From Lujinxingia litoralis (GTDB lineage Bacteria > Myxococcota_A > Bradymonadia > Bradymonadales > Bradymonadaceae): 64,000 bases of DNA. The stretch lies in NCBI RefSeq assembly GCF_003260125.1, contig NZ_QHKO01000009.1, positions 98,176-162,175 of the forward strand, written 5' to 3'. The first letter of the stretch is position 1. Every line of letters starts with the position of its first letter. Below the pieces are notes generated by a model. It saw only the letters and a list, made by a program, of their open reading frames with translations, made no database searches and had not been told where the DNA came from. This document shows, in pieces, positions 17,205 through 24,737 of the stretch. Position numbers and translations under genes: made by a program.

Positions 17205-17650
17205 TCAGCGCGCTTACCCGCCCTTCTCGCTAACCACATCACCCACTAAGGCCCCTTACCGGCACTTCTCGACGGCCGAGTCCCCCCACTCGGCCCCCTT
17301 ACCGGCACTTCTCGATAACCACATCGCCCACTAAGCCCCCTTACCGGCTCTTCTCGATGGCCAGATCACCCACTCAGCCCCCTTACCGGCACTTCTCGAC
17401 GGCCGAGTCCCCCCACTCGGCCCCCTTACCGGCACTTCTCGATAACCACATCGCCCACTAAGGCCCCCTTACCGGCACTTCTCGATAACCACATCGCCCA
17501 CTAAGCCCCCTTACCGGCACTTCTCGACGGCCGAGTCCCCCCACTAAGCCCCCTTACCGGCACTTCTCGATAACCACATCGCTCACTAAGCCCCCTTACC
17601 GGCACTTCTCGATAACCACATCGCTCACTAAGCCCCCTTACCTCTCGATG
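17205..17650. repeat. Array of about eleven 42-44 bp tandem repeats
   Basis: Units contain CCCCTTACCGGCACTTCTCG followed by one of two tails: ATAACCACATCGCCCACTAAG or ACGGCCGAGTCCCCCCACTCGG. Copies start about every 42-44 bases from 17210 to 17640, with both tails interleaved; the last copies are near-identical. The array occupies the space between divergent parC and the PDZ-protein gene. No gene is supported in 17027-17784. The array is too regular for a promoter region and lacks unique spacers, so it is not a CRISPR. Confidence 0.9.
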
Positions 17651-17784
17651 TCTCTGCCTGAATCCAGGGAGGCCAAGAGCCCCGCAGCAGCGTTGCTCCT
17701 CGCCATCACCTTGATACACTCCCCGCGCAAAGGGCATCGGTGGTGACGCCCACCGCCGACGCCCCCCTGTGGAGACGGGAGCAC

Positions 17785-19788
17785 ATGACATCAACCTCAC
17801 CGAAAAAGCGGCGCCTGGCAGGCATCGTGCTGGTCCTGGGGGCGCTGGTCCTGGGCGCGCTTATGCTGCGCGCGCTCGGGCCCGACGCCGAGCAGGCACC
17901 GCCACGCGCCCAGACCGAGCGCGCCGCGCTGCGCGGGCGCGTGCTCACCGACGAGGGGCGCCCCCTGGCCGGGGCGACCGTGGAGGCCGGCACGCAGCGG
18001 GCGACGAGCGATGCGCAGGGGCGCTTTGCGCTGGCTCGCCAGCGTGCCGACGCCACGACCCTGGACCTGACCCACCCGAAGTATGTGCGGGGCGGCGTCG
18101 GCACGCTGGGGGCCGTGCCGCTGGCCGCACACGAGCAGAGCGCGGAGCTGGAGCTCGTGATGCACCGCCCGGCCCGGCTGGCCGGCCGCGTCACCCTGGA
18201 GGGACAACCGGTGGTCGGCGCCGACATCGGGCTGGTCTACACCGGGGCCCGCGGGCTCCGCGGCGAGGAGCTGCCGCCGCATACACTCTCCAACCTGACG
18301 CAAACCAATTCCCGGGGGCACTTTGAGCTCCCCCGGGTGGCCGCCGGGGATCTCACGATCAGCGTGGAGACCGCGCTGACCGACTTCCCTTATGCCGAGA
18401 GCCGCGCGCTCACCCTGAGCCCTGGCGAATCGGTGACCGACCTGCAGATCGAGCTCCGCCCGATCACCGGCCTCCGCGGAGGGGTGCGCACCGACCAGGG
18501 CGATCCCCTGGTGGCCGAGCTCACCCTTGTGGGCCCCGGAGGCTCCCGGCAGGGGCGCTCCCTGAGCGACGGGAGCTTTCGCTTCGAGGGGCTAGAGCCC
18601 GGGGCGTACACGCTCAGCGCCTCGGCCCGGGGACACTTCCCCGACACGGTGGGCCCCTTCGATGTGGAGGCCCGCGCGATGGCCGACCAGGAGGTAGTGC
18701 TGGAGCGCGGTCAGGGCCTCTTCGGGCGCGTGCTCAACCCCGAGGGCCAGCCGCAGAGCGGGTTTGTGATCGCGACCTCCGCCCGGGACTCCCGGCGCCT
18801 GCACGCTGACCGCAACGGCGTCTTCATGTGGCCCGATGCTCCCGACGAGACCTTTACCCTGCGGGCGACCGCCAGCCAGTACACCGCCTCCTTTGAGCAG
18901 CGCGCGCGCCCGGGCCAGGCCGTCGTCCTAAAGCTGCGCCCCGGCGGAGAGATCACCGGCACGGTTTTGGGCCCGCGGGGCCGCCCCTTAACCTCGTACA
19001 CCATCGCCATCGCCGAGATGGAGGTGCCCCCGCCCCACCCCTTCAACGCCCGGAACATCGCGCCGGTGGAGGTCAACGACGCCGCGGGACGCTTCACCAT
19101 CGGCCCCCTGGCCCCGGGGTTCTACGCGCTTCAGGCCTCGGCCCCGGGGCTGGCCTCGGCCACCTCCGAGCTGCTGGAGGTCCGCATCGGACGCACCACG
19201 CCCCGGGTGAACCTCCAGCTCTTCGAGGGCGCCTCCATCGCCGGCGTGGTGCGCGACGCCATCACCGATGCGCCGGTGCCCTCGGCCGAGCTGGTGCTTC
19301 TGGAGAGCTCCAACGTTTTGGCCCCCCGCTCCACAATCGCCAACCCCTCGGGGCGCTTCGCGCTGGCGGAGCTTCCCCCGGGCCGCATCACGCTGCGCGT
19401 GCGAGCCCACGGCTACGCCACCGAGCTGGTGGCCGGCCTGGAGCTGGAGAGCGGGGAGCACCTCATCCACGACATCGTGCTCCCCCCCTCCGATGAATCG
19501 GAGCCGGCGCTGGGCTTCTACGGCATCGGCGCCAGCCTGCACCGCGAGCGACGCCACATCGTCATCAGCAGCGTCATGCCCGGATCCTCGGCCGAGGAGG
19601 CCGGGCTGATGCCCGGCGACCGCATCACCTCGGTCGACGGGAAGTCCACCCAGCGCCTGAGCCTCAACCGGGTCATCGAGCTTATCCGCGGACAGGAGGG
19701 CACCCCGATCACCCTGGGCATCAGCCGCCTGGGTGAAGGTGACTTTGTGGTGGGCATCTCCCGCCAGCGTGTGCAAGTACTGCACTGA
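17785..19788 (+). CDS. Membrane-anchored protein with carboxypeptidase-regulatory-like repeats and a PDZ domain
   Basis: From the ATG at 17785 (GGGAG upstream) the product is 667 residues. A basic start and one hydrophobic segment (about residues 10-30) suggest a signal anchor, leaving the rest in the periplasm. Then come about six beta-sandwich units of the carboxypeptidase regulatory-like type, each with a phrase such as LRGRVLTDEGRPLAGATV, ITGTVLGPRGRPL or IAGVVRDAITDAPVPSAEL and a closing GRFxLxxLPPG. The end is a PDZ domain: VMPGSSAEEAGLMPGDRITSVDGK. No protease domain is attached, so a scaffold or substrate-recognition role is inferred. It precedes the unknown gene at 19878 by 89 bases and may belong to the same unit. 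Confidence 0.85.
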   Translation: MTSTSPKKRRLAGIVLVLGALVLGALMLRALGPDAEQAPPRAQTERAALRGRVLTDEGRPLAGATVEAGTQRATSDAQGRFALARQRADATTLDLTHPKYVRGGVGTLGAVPLAAHEQSAELELVMHRPARLAGRVTLEGQPVVGADIGLVYTGARGLRGEELPPHTLSNLTQTNSRGHFELPRVAAGDLTISVETALTDFPYAESRALTLSPGESVTDLQIELRPITGLRGGVRTDQGDPLVAELTLVGPGGSRQGRSLSDGSFRFEGLEPGAYTLSASARGHFPDTVGPFDVEARAMADQEVVLERGQGLFGRVLNPEGQPQSGFVIATSARDSRRLHADRNGVFMWPDAPDETFTLRATASQYTASFEQRARPGQAVVLKLRPGGEITGTVLGPRGRPLTSYTIAIAEMEVPPPHPFNARNIAPVEVNDAAGRFTIGPLAPGFYALQASAPGLASATSELLEVRIGRTTPRVNLQLFEGASIAGVVRDAITDAPVPSAELVLLESSNVLAPRSTIANPSGRFALAELPPGRITLRVRAHGYATELVAGLELESGEHLIHDIVLPPSDESEPALGFYGIGASLHRERRHIVISSVMPGSSAEEAGLMPGDRITSVDGKSTQRLSLNRVIELIRGQEGTPITLGISRLGEGDFVVGISRQRVQVLH

Positions 19789-19877
19789 GCAAACTCGCCA
19801 GCGGTGCGCGCTCGCCAGGAGACGCCGCCCGCCCCTTCTTTTCCCCTGTATTCCACGCCTCAACGTCCGAGCCCCTC

Positions 19878-21758
19878 ATGATCCGTCTCACGCTGCCCGA
19901 AGCCCCCGCTCCCCTGGATCCCACCGCCTCCCCGCGTCAGTGGTTGCCCGAGCCCCGGGCCCTGGTCGACGCCCTCAGCGCCACGATCGCCGACGGGGAG
20001 CCCGAGGGCCTGCGCGCCCTCGGCCAGGTGATGGGCGCGCCGGAGCTCGACCTGGTGGTCACCCCGCTCACCGCCCGCGCCGCGGTGCTGGGCGCGCAGA
20101 ACGGGCGCGCCTTCTACCACCACGAGCTGCGCCTGCGTCAGCCCATGCCCGAGCACCTGGAGCCGGAGCTCGCCGTGTGGCAGGCCGGCACCACCCCGCA
20201 GTGGAGCGACGGGGTGCTGGCCGAGCCCAAGTACTTTTCCTTTTTTCAGGACGCGCCCTTCCCGGCCTACAACCCCAACCACCGTCGCAAGTGGCGCGCG
20301 CACGAGCTTTTGCACGGCGCCTCCAGGTTCTTCTGGCACCCGCAGATGACCCGCTTTGAGCTCTACGTCAGCGCGCGCCTCAACGAGCTGCTGCCGATCA
20401 TCCACTGGTATGGGTTCGACGAGATCTTCCGGCCGCGCTGCCCCGAGCACCAGGGGCGCCTGCTCTACCGGGAGCTCTGCCCCCGATGCGAGGCCCTGGC
20501 CACGCCCTACTGGGAGCTCGACCCGGCCAGCCCGGGCCAGCACGCCCTGGGGATGGGCGCGGCCCACAACGCGCTGGAGCATCTGGAGAGCGAGTGGACC
20601 GCCATCACCCAGGAGATCAACACCGGGCGTCTGCACGCCACCCCGCGCGGGCGCCTGGACGCCTCCAGCGACGCGGTGGGCTACATGCGCGCGCACTGGA
20701 ACCGGGTGACCGCCTGGTCGACCGGCTCCTGGGTGGAGCGCTTTCTCATCGACGGGGTCGACTACTTCTCCTCACTCGAAGCGCTGCTGCTCAATGTGGG
20801 GCAGGCCACCCAACATCTGGTCTGCGGCACGCTGGAGCTCGATCCGCAGCACTACCTGGCCGGGCGCACCCGGCGCCAGCTCCAGGACATCGCCGCCCGG
20901 GTGCTCCTGGCGCTGGAGTGGCTCGACCCCGAGAGCTCGCAGGGTCAGGAGGCCGAGGCCGCGCTGGAACCCCACCTGGAGGCCCTGGGCGAGCTCAGCG
21001 CCGCGCTCCTGGAGAGCCCGGAGCGTATGGGGGAGGCGCTCGATGGCTTTGCCGAATGCGCCCGCACCTTCTCGGAGGTGGCCGAGCTCTTCCCGGAGCC
21101 CATCGCCGAGAGTTTTCTGGGCTTTGGCTACCGCTTCGTCGACGCCGACGTCTTCGCCCAGGCCGGAGCGATGCAACTGGCCCAGGGCATCGAGGACGCC
21201 GCGCCGCAGACCTTTGCGATGTTGACCGACCCCCTCGACAGCGCCCTGGCCCTGACGCAGTGGGAGGGATTCGAAGCCCCGGGGCGCCTCAGCGGGCGCC
21301 TGCACGGCTGGCTGGTCGCCCAGCTCGGCCCCGAGCATCCGCTCAGCGAACAGGCCCGCTTTGAGGCCTTCGCCAACGAGGAGCCCCGCCACGATGAGGA
21401 GGCCACCCTCTTTGCGGCCCTGCCCGAACACCCCGAGGCGCTGCTCACCCAGGAGGGCCGGCTGCGCCCCAACGCCACGCTGCGGCGCGCGGCCTTTGAC
21501 GCCTCCCTCATCACCCGGACCATTGGCCAGGCCCTGCCCGAAGGCCACGACGATACGCGCCTGGACGTCGCCGCGGCCCTGGTCGACGGGCAGCTGCGCC
21601 TGGTGGTCGAGTCGCCGGAGTTCGGCTCAATCCTCGATCACCTCCAGGCCGGCGACGCCCCCGAGAGCTGGCTCACCCCCGAACTCTGCGAGCCCCTCTA
21701 CGAGCTGCTGGAGAACAGCCTGGTCTGCTGGCTTCCGGCGCCCCGCCGCGGCGATTAA
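19878..21758 (+). CDS. Protein of unknown function with an HExxH motif, next to chemosensory genes
   Basis: A 626-residue protein with no signal peptide or membrane segment; I do not recognise the family. The best-conserved-looking part is residues 110-210. It holds AEPKYFSFFQDAPFPAYNP, then HELLH (142-146), which fits the HExxH zinc-peptidase pattern with Glu161 or Glu170 as possible third ligands. Three cysteines follow, C188, C201 and C204 (RCPEH and LCPRC), which could hold zinc. The rest is rich in helices. HExxH can arise by chance in helices, so peptidase activity is only a possibility. It is followed after 94 bases by the CheW gene on the same strand, so it may act with the chemosensory array. 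Confidence 0.75.
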   Translation: MIRLTLPEAPAPLDPTASPRQWLPEPRALVDALSATIADGEPEGLRALGQVMGAPELDLVVTPLTARAAVLGAQNGRAFYHHELRLRQPMPEHLEPELAVWQAGTTPQWSDGVLAEPKYFSFFQDAPFPAYNPNHRRKWRAHELLHGASRFFWHPQMTRFELYVSARLNELLPIIHWYGFDEIFRPRCPEHQGRLLYRELCPRCEALATPYWELDPASPGQHALGMGAAHNALEHLESEWTAITQEINTGRLHATPRGRLDASSDAVGYMRAHWNRVTAWSTGSWVERFLIDGVDYFSSLEALLLNVGQATQHLVCGTLELDPQHYLAGRTRRQLQDIAARVLLALEWLDPESSQGQEAEAALEPHLEALGELSAALLESPERMGEALDGFAECARTFSEVAELFPEPIAESFLGFGYRFVDADVFAQAGAMQLAQGIEDAAPQTFAMLTDPLDSALALTQWEGFEAPGRLSGRLHGWLVAQLGPEHPLSEQARFEAFANEEPRHDEEATLFAALPEHPEALLTQEGRLRPNATLRRAAFDASLITRTIGQALPEGHDDTRLDVAAALVDGQLRLVVESPEFGSILDHLQAGDAPESWLTPELCEPLYELLENSLVCWLPAPRRGD

Positions 21759-21852
21759 CCCCGCCTCAACCCTTGCCCGGTCGCGCGCCCAACCTTATGC
21801 TGGGCGCTGACACTCCGGCCAGATTCGCCACGGCCCCTTTCCCCGGCCTCTC

Positions 21853-22413
21853 ATGGCACACGACGACACCTTCAACCCCGCCGATTTCTCCGACCTGGTC
21901 GAGCAGGCAGACGCCCTCGATCCCTTCGGCTGGAACGATCTCCAGGACCAGGCCGTCGAGGAGGTGGCCACCGTGCCGGTGGTCTGCTTCCGCTGCGGCG
22001 AAGACAACTTCGCGATCGACGGCCAATCGGTACGCGAGATCGTCGGCCAGCTGGAGACCACGCCGCTACCCGGTGCGCCGGCGCATATTCGCGGCATCGC
22101 CGTGCTCCGCCGCCAGGTGGTGGGCGTGCTCGATCTGAGTGCCTTTCTGGAGTCGCTGTCGCCCTCCTCGCACCTGATCGCCACCAACCGCCGCACCCTG
22201 ATCGTGGACACCCCGCATTACACCGTAGGCATCGACGTCGATGAGGTCACCGGCCTTGATGAGTGGCCCGAACACCTGCTGCGCGAAGACGCGCTGCCGA
22301 CCACCGTCAAAGGAGCCACCCGGCGTTATGCCCTCGGCATCCATCCCCTGGGCGAGGAACTCTGTGTGCTCCTCGACATCGAGCGCCTCCTCGACGACGC
22401 CGCGGTCCGATGA
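21853..22413 (+). CDS. cheW: CheW-like adaptor
   Basis: A 186-residue protein whose residues 40-180 form a CheW domain: PVVCFRCGEDNFAIDGQSVREIV, the PGAPAHIRGIAVLRRQVVGVLDL core strand pair, and RTLIVDTPHYTVGIDVDEVTGL, ending ELCVLLDIERLL. CheW couples receptors to the CheA kinase at the membrane. The first 38 residues are an acidic extension. The stop overlaps the start of the next gene (ATGA), indicating translational coupling. It is the first clear chemotaxis-type gene of the operon running to 27043. Confidence 0.9.
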   Translation: MAHDDTFNPADFSDLVEQADALDPFGWNDLQDQAVEEVATVPVVCFRCGEDNFAIDGQSVREIVGQLETTPLPGAPAHIRGIAVLRRQVVGVLDLSAFLESLSPSSHLIATNRRTLIVDTPHYTVGIDVDEVTGLDEWPEHLLREDALPTTVKGATRRYALGIHPLGEELCVLLDIERLLDDAAVR

Positions 22414-22784
22414 ACACCCACGCCCTCGACGCCCTTTTCTTTCAATGCGGCACAGCCACGCTCTGCGTGGAGCTGGGGCTGGTCAGCAGCGTGCTGACCC
22501 ATGAGGCCGCCTCCATGAACGTGCTCGACCCTCGCCCCCACCTGGGGCTTACCCCCACCGAAAGCGGTATGGTCGGGCTTTTGAACCTGCCCGGACCACC
22601 CTCGGCCCTCTACCTGGGCCGGGTGCTGGGCACCTTTCCGCTGCGCCCCACCGACCTGCTGCCACTGCCGCAGTGGCTCCGAGGCCACCTCCCGGCGGTG
22701 CTCCATCCGGCCATCACCCTGCTCGATGAGAAGGTTGTATGGCTCCTTGATCTCGATACACTCAACAACGCCTCGTCTCACTGA
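22410..22784 (+). CDS. Half-size CheW-like protein
   Basis: A 124-residue protein that starts in the ATGA overlap with the CheW gene. It begins FFQCGTATLCVELGLVSSVL and continues with a GLLNLPGPPSALYLGRVLG stretch and ends EKVVWLLDLDTLN. These are the first strands and the final strand of a CheW fold, with much of the second subdomain missing. It could be a reduced CheW that alters array geometry, or a degenerate copy kept for coupling. The sequence is divergent and the family call rests on fold pattern and location. Confidence 0.65.
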   Translation: MNTHALDALFFQCGTATLCVELGLVSSVLTHEAASMNVLDPRPHLGLTPTESGMVGLLNLPGPPSALYLGRVLGTFPLRPTDLLPLPQWLRGHLPAVLHPAITLLDEKVVWLLDLDTLNNASSH

Positions 22785-22817
22785 CCTTTGCGCGTACACG
22801 CCAGACCGGGTCTCCCC

Positions 22818-24737
22818 ATGCTTCTGTGGAAACAAATCGGCCTCTACATCGCTCTGCTCACCCTGGTCGGGGTGGGCATGCTGGCCTTCAACGGCCTCTA
22901 CATCGCGGCGACGTTGATGCTGATCACCGGCGCGCTGGCCTTTGGCGTGACCCGACGCGCGCTCGCCAGCCTGAGCGAGATCACCGCGCTCATCGAGTCG
23001 GTCGCCGAGGGCAACCTGCGGGCCTCTCGCCTGGAGATCGACGCCGGTGGCGAGCTCCAGCGCCTGGCCTCCGGCACCAACCGGATGCTCGAACAGCTCA
23101 ATTCGCTCTCGCGTCAGGCCGATGAACTCGCCGCCGGGCGCATCGGTGTGATCGAGCTCGAATCCCAGATCCTGCGCTCGGGCCGCCTGGCCGACGCCGA
23201 TCTCCCCACCCAACGGGGCTCGGGCAAACTCGGCGAGAGCTTCACCAGCCTGAGCAACCAGATGCGCCGGCTCACCATTCAGGCCCGTGTCATCAGCCAG
23301 GATAACCTGCACTCCCCGCTCCTCGACGAGCGCATCCCCGGGGAACTCGGCGACGCCTTCTGGGCCATGGTCAAGAACCTGCGCCAGCTCGCCGACCGCG
23401 CCCATCACATCGCCGAGGGCGACCTGACCTCCTCGACCGCCGAGGGCCAGGGCGACCTCAACTCGGCCTTTAACCAGATGGTGAACAGCCTCAATGAGCT
23501 GGTGCGCGACATCGTCTCCACCGCGCTGCACGTCTCCACCGCTGCCGAAGAGATCCTGGTGGTGCTGCGCGACCAGGAGCTCGCCGCCTCACACCAGGCC
23601 TCCGGCGTCGAAGAGACCCAGCGCACCATGGAGACGCTGCTCTCCTCGGCGAGAAAGATCGCCGAGAGCGCCCAGACCGTCTTCAAATCGGCCGAAAAGA
23701 CTCAGGCCAACAACCGCACGGTGGGCGAACGCATCGGGGAGCTCAAATCGCATACCGTGCGCATCACCGAGATTCTGGAGGTCATCAAGGCCATCGCCGA
23801 CCGCTCCGACCTGCTCGCGCTCAACGCCAGCCTGGAAGGCATGCGCGCCGGCGAAGCCGGCAAGGGCTTTACCCTGGTCGCCGCCGAGATGCGCCGCCTG
23901 GCCGAAAACATCAAAGAGTCGGTCAGCGACATCAAACTCCTGGTCAGCGACATCCGCGAATCCTCGCTGGCCAGCGTCATGGCCACCGAAGAGGGCTCCC
24001 GGCTCTCGGAGCGCACCACCGAGACCTCACTGAAGATCTCTCTGATCACCCAGCAGCAGCAGTCGGGCACCGAGCAGGTCACCCAGTCGATGGACGAGCT
24101 CTCTCACCTGATCAACCAGGGCGTCGCCGGCACTCGCCAGGTGACCACGGCCGCCCGCGAGCTGCACCGGGCCTCGGAGGGGTTGCGCCACATCGTCGAG
24201 AAGTTCCGGGTCCACCAGGACGAGGCCGAGAGCGCGCGCGCCGCGGCAACCATCCGGCGCAAGGCCTCGGGCACCGTCCCGGGCCGGGTCACCTCACCAG
24301 TGAGCGCGCTGGAGCGCCCCACAGACCCCGCGCCCCCGGCGGTGGTCGACCGCTCTCTTGAGTTCCCGGTAGCCGACCGCTCCACCGAATTTGAGACGGC
24401 CCGCCCCCGGCGCCGCCCCGGGCGCAACCAACACGTCACCCCGGTGGGCTTCAACGGCAACCTGATCGCCGACCTCGGCGCGCCTCGCCGCCCCGCCACC
24501 GACGCCACCTCCTCGGCGGAGCCCCCGACCGTGGAGTTCTCCGCGGCCCTGGCCGAAGACGACGCCCTGCTCCAGGACCTGCTCCAGGCCCGGGAGCAGG
24601 CCGCCCACCCGCAGGACGACGCGGCCCAGAATGCGCCCGCCGACGCCAGCTCCGAGCGCCCGGCCAGCGATGTCTCCCGGGAGTTCGACAGCATCGCTCG
24701 CCAGATCGCCGGTGATCAGGAGTCGGAGCCCTCATGA
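22818..24737 (+). CDS. Methyl-accepting chemotaxis-type receptor without an extracellular domain
   Basis: A 639-residue receptor. From the ATG at 22818 there are two hydrophobic segments almost back to back (about residues 6-24 and 26-45), leaving essentially no periplasmic ligand domain. About four HAMP-like units follow (recurring phrases such as VAEGNLRASRLEID and IAEGDLTSSTAEGQGDL with a Leu-rich second helix). The signalling hairpin then comes, with the tip IADRSDLLALNASLEGMRAGEAGKG, close to the canonical kinase-contact sequence. The last 160 residues are low-complexity and Pro/Ala-rich. Input is probably cytoplasmic or through the HAMP stack. The stop overlaps the cheA start. Confidence 0.9.
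   Translation: MLLWKQIGLYIALLTLVGVGMLAFNGLYIAATLMLITGALAFGVTRRALASLSEITALIESVAEGNLRASRLEIDAGGELQRLASGTNRMLEQLNSLSRQADELAAGRIGVIELESQILRSGRLADADLPTQRGSGKLGESFTSLSNQMRRLTIQARVISQDNLHSPLLDERIPGELGDAFWAMVKNLRQLADRAHHIAEGDLTSSTAEGQGDLNSAFNQMVNSLNELVRDIVSTALHVSTAAEEILVVLRDQELAASHQASGVEETQRTMETLLSSARKIAESAQTVFKSAEKTQANNRTVGERIGELKSHTVRITEILEVIKAIADRSDLLALNASLEGMRAGEAGKGFTLVAAEMRRLAENIKESVSDIKLLVSDIRESSLASVMATEEGSRLSERTTETSLKISLITQQQQSGTEQVTQSMDELSHLINQGVAGTRQVTTAARELHRASEGLRHIVEKFRVHQDEAESARAAATIRRKASGTVPGRVTSPVSALERPTDPAPPAVVDRSLEFPVADRSTEFETARPRRRPGRNQHVTPVGFNGNLIADLGAPRRPATDATSSAEPPTVEFSAALAEDDALLQDLLQAREQAAHPQDDAAQNAPADASSERPASDVSREFDSIARQIAGDQESEPS

Noticed and set aside
14726..17233. Long open frame of 835 codons on the plus strand
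   Set aside because: It is antisense to parC, has no recognisable domain and has the Arg/His/Gly-rich composition produced by high-GC third positions. The same holds for the long antisense frames opposite secA, the helicase at 8167 and the fused trehalose synthase.
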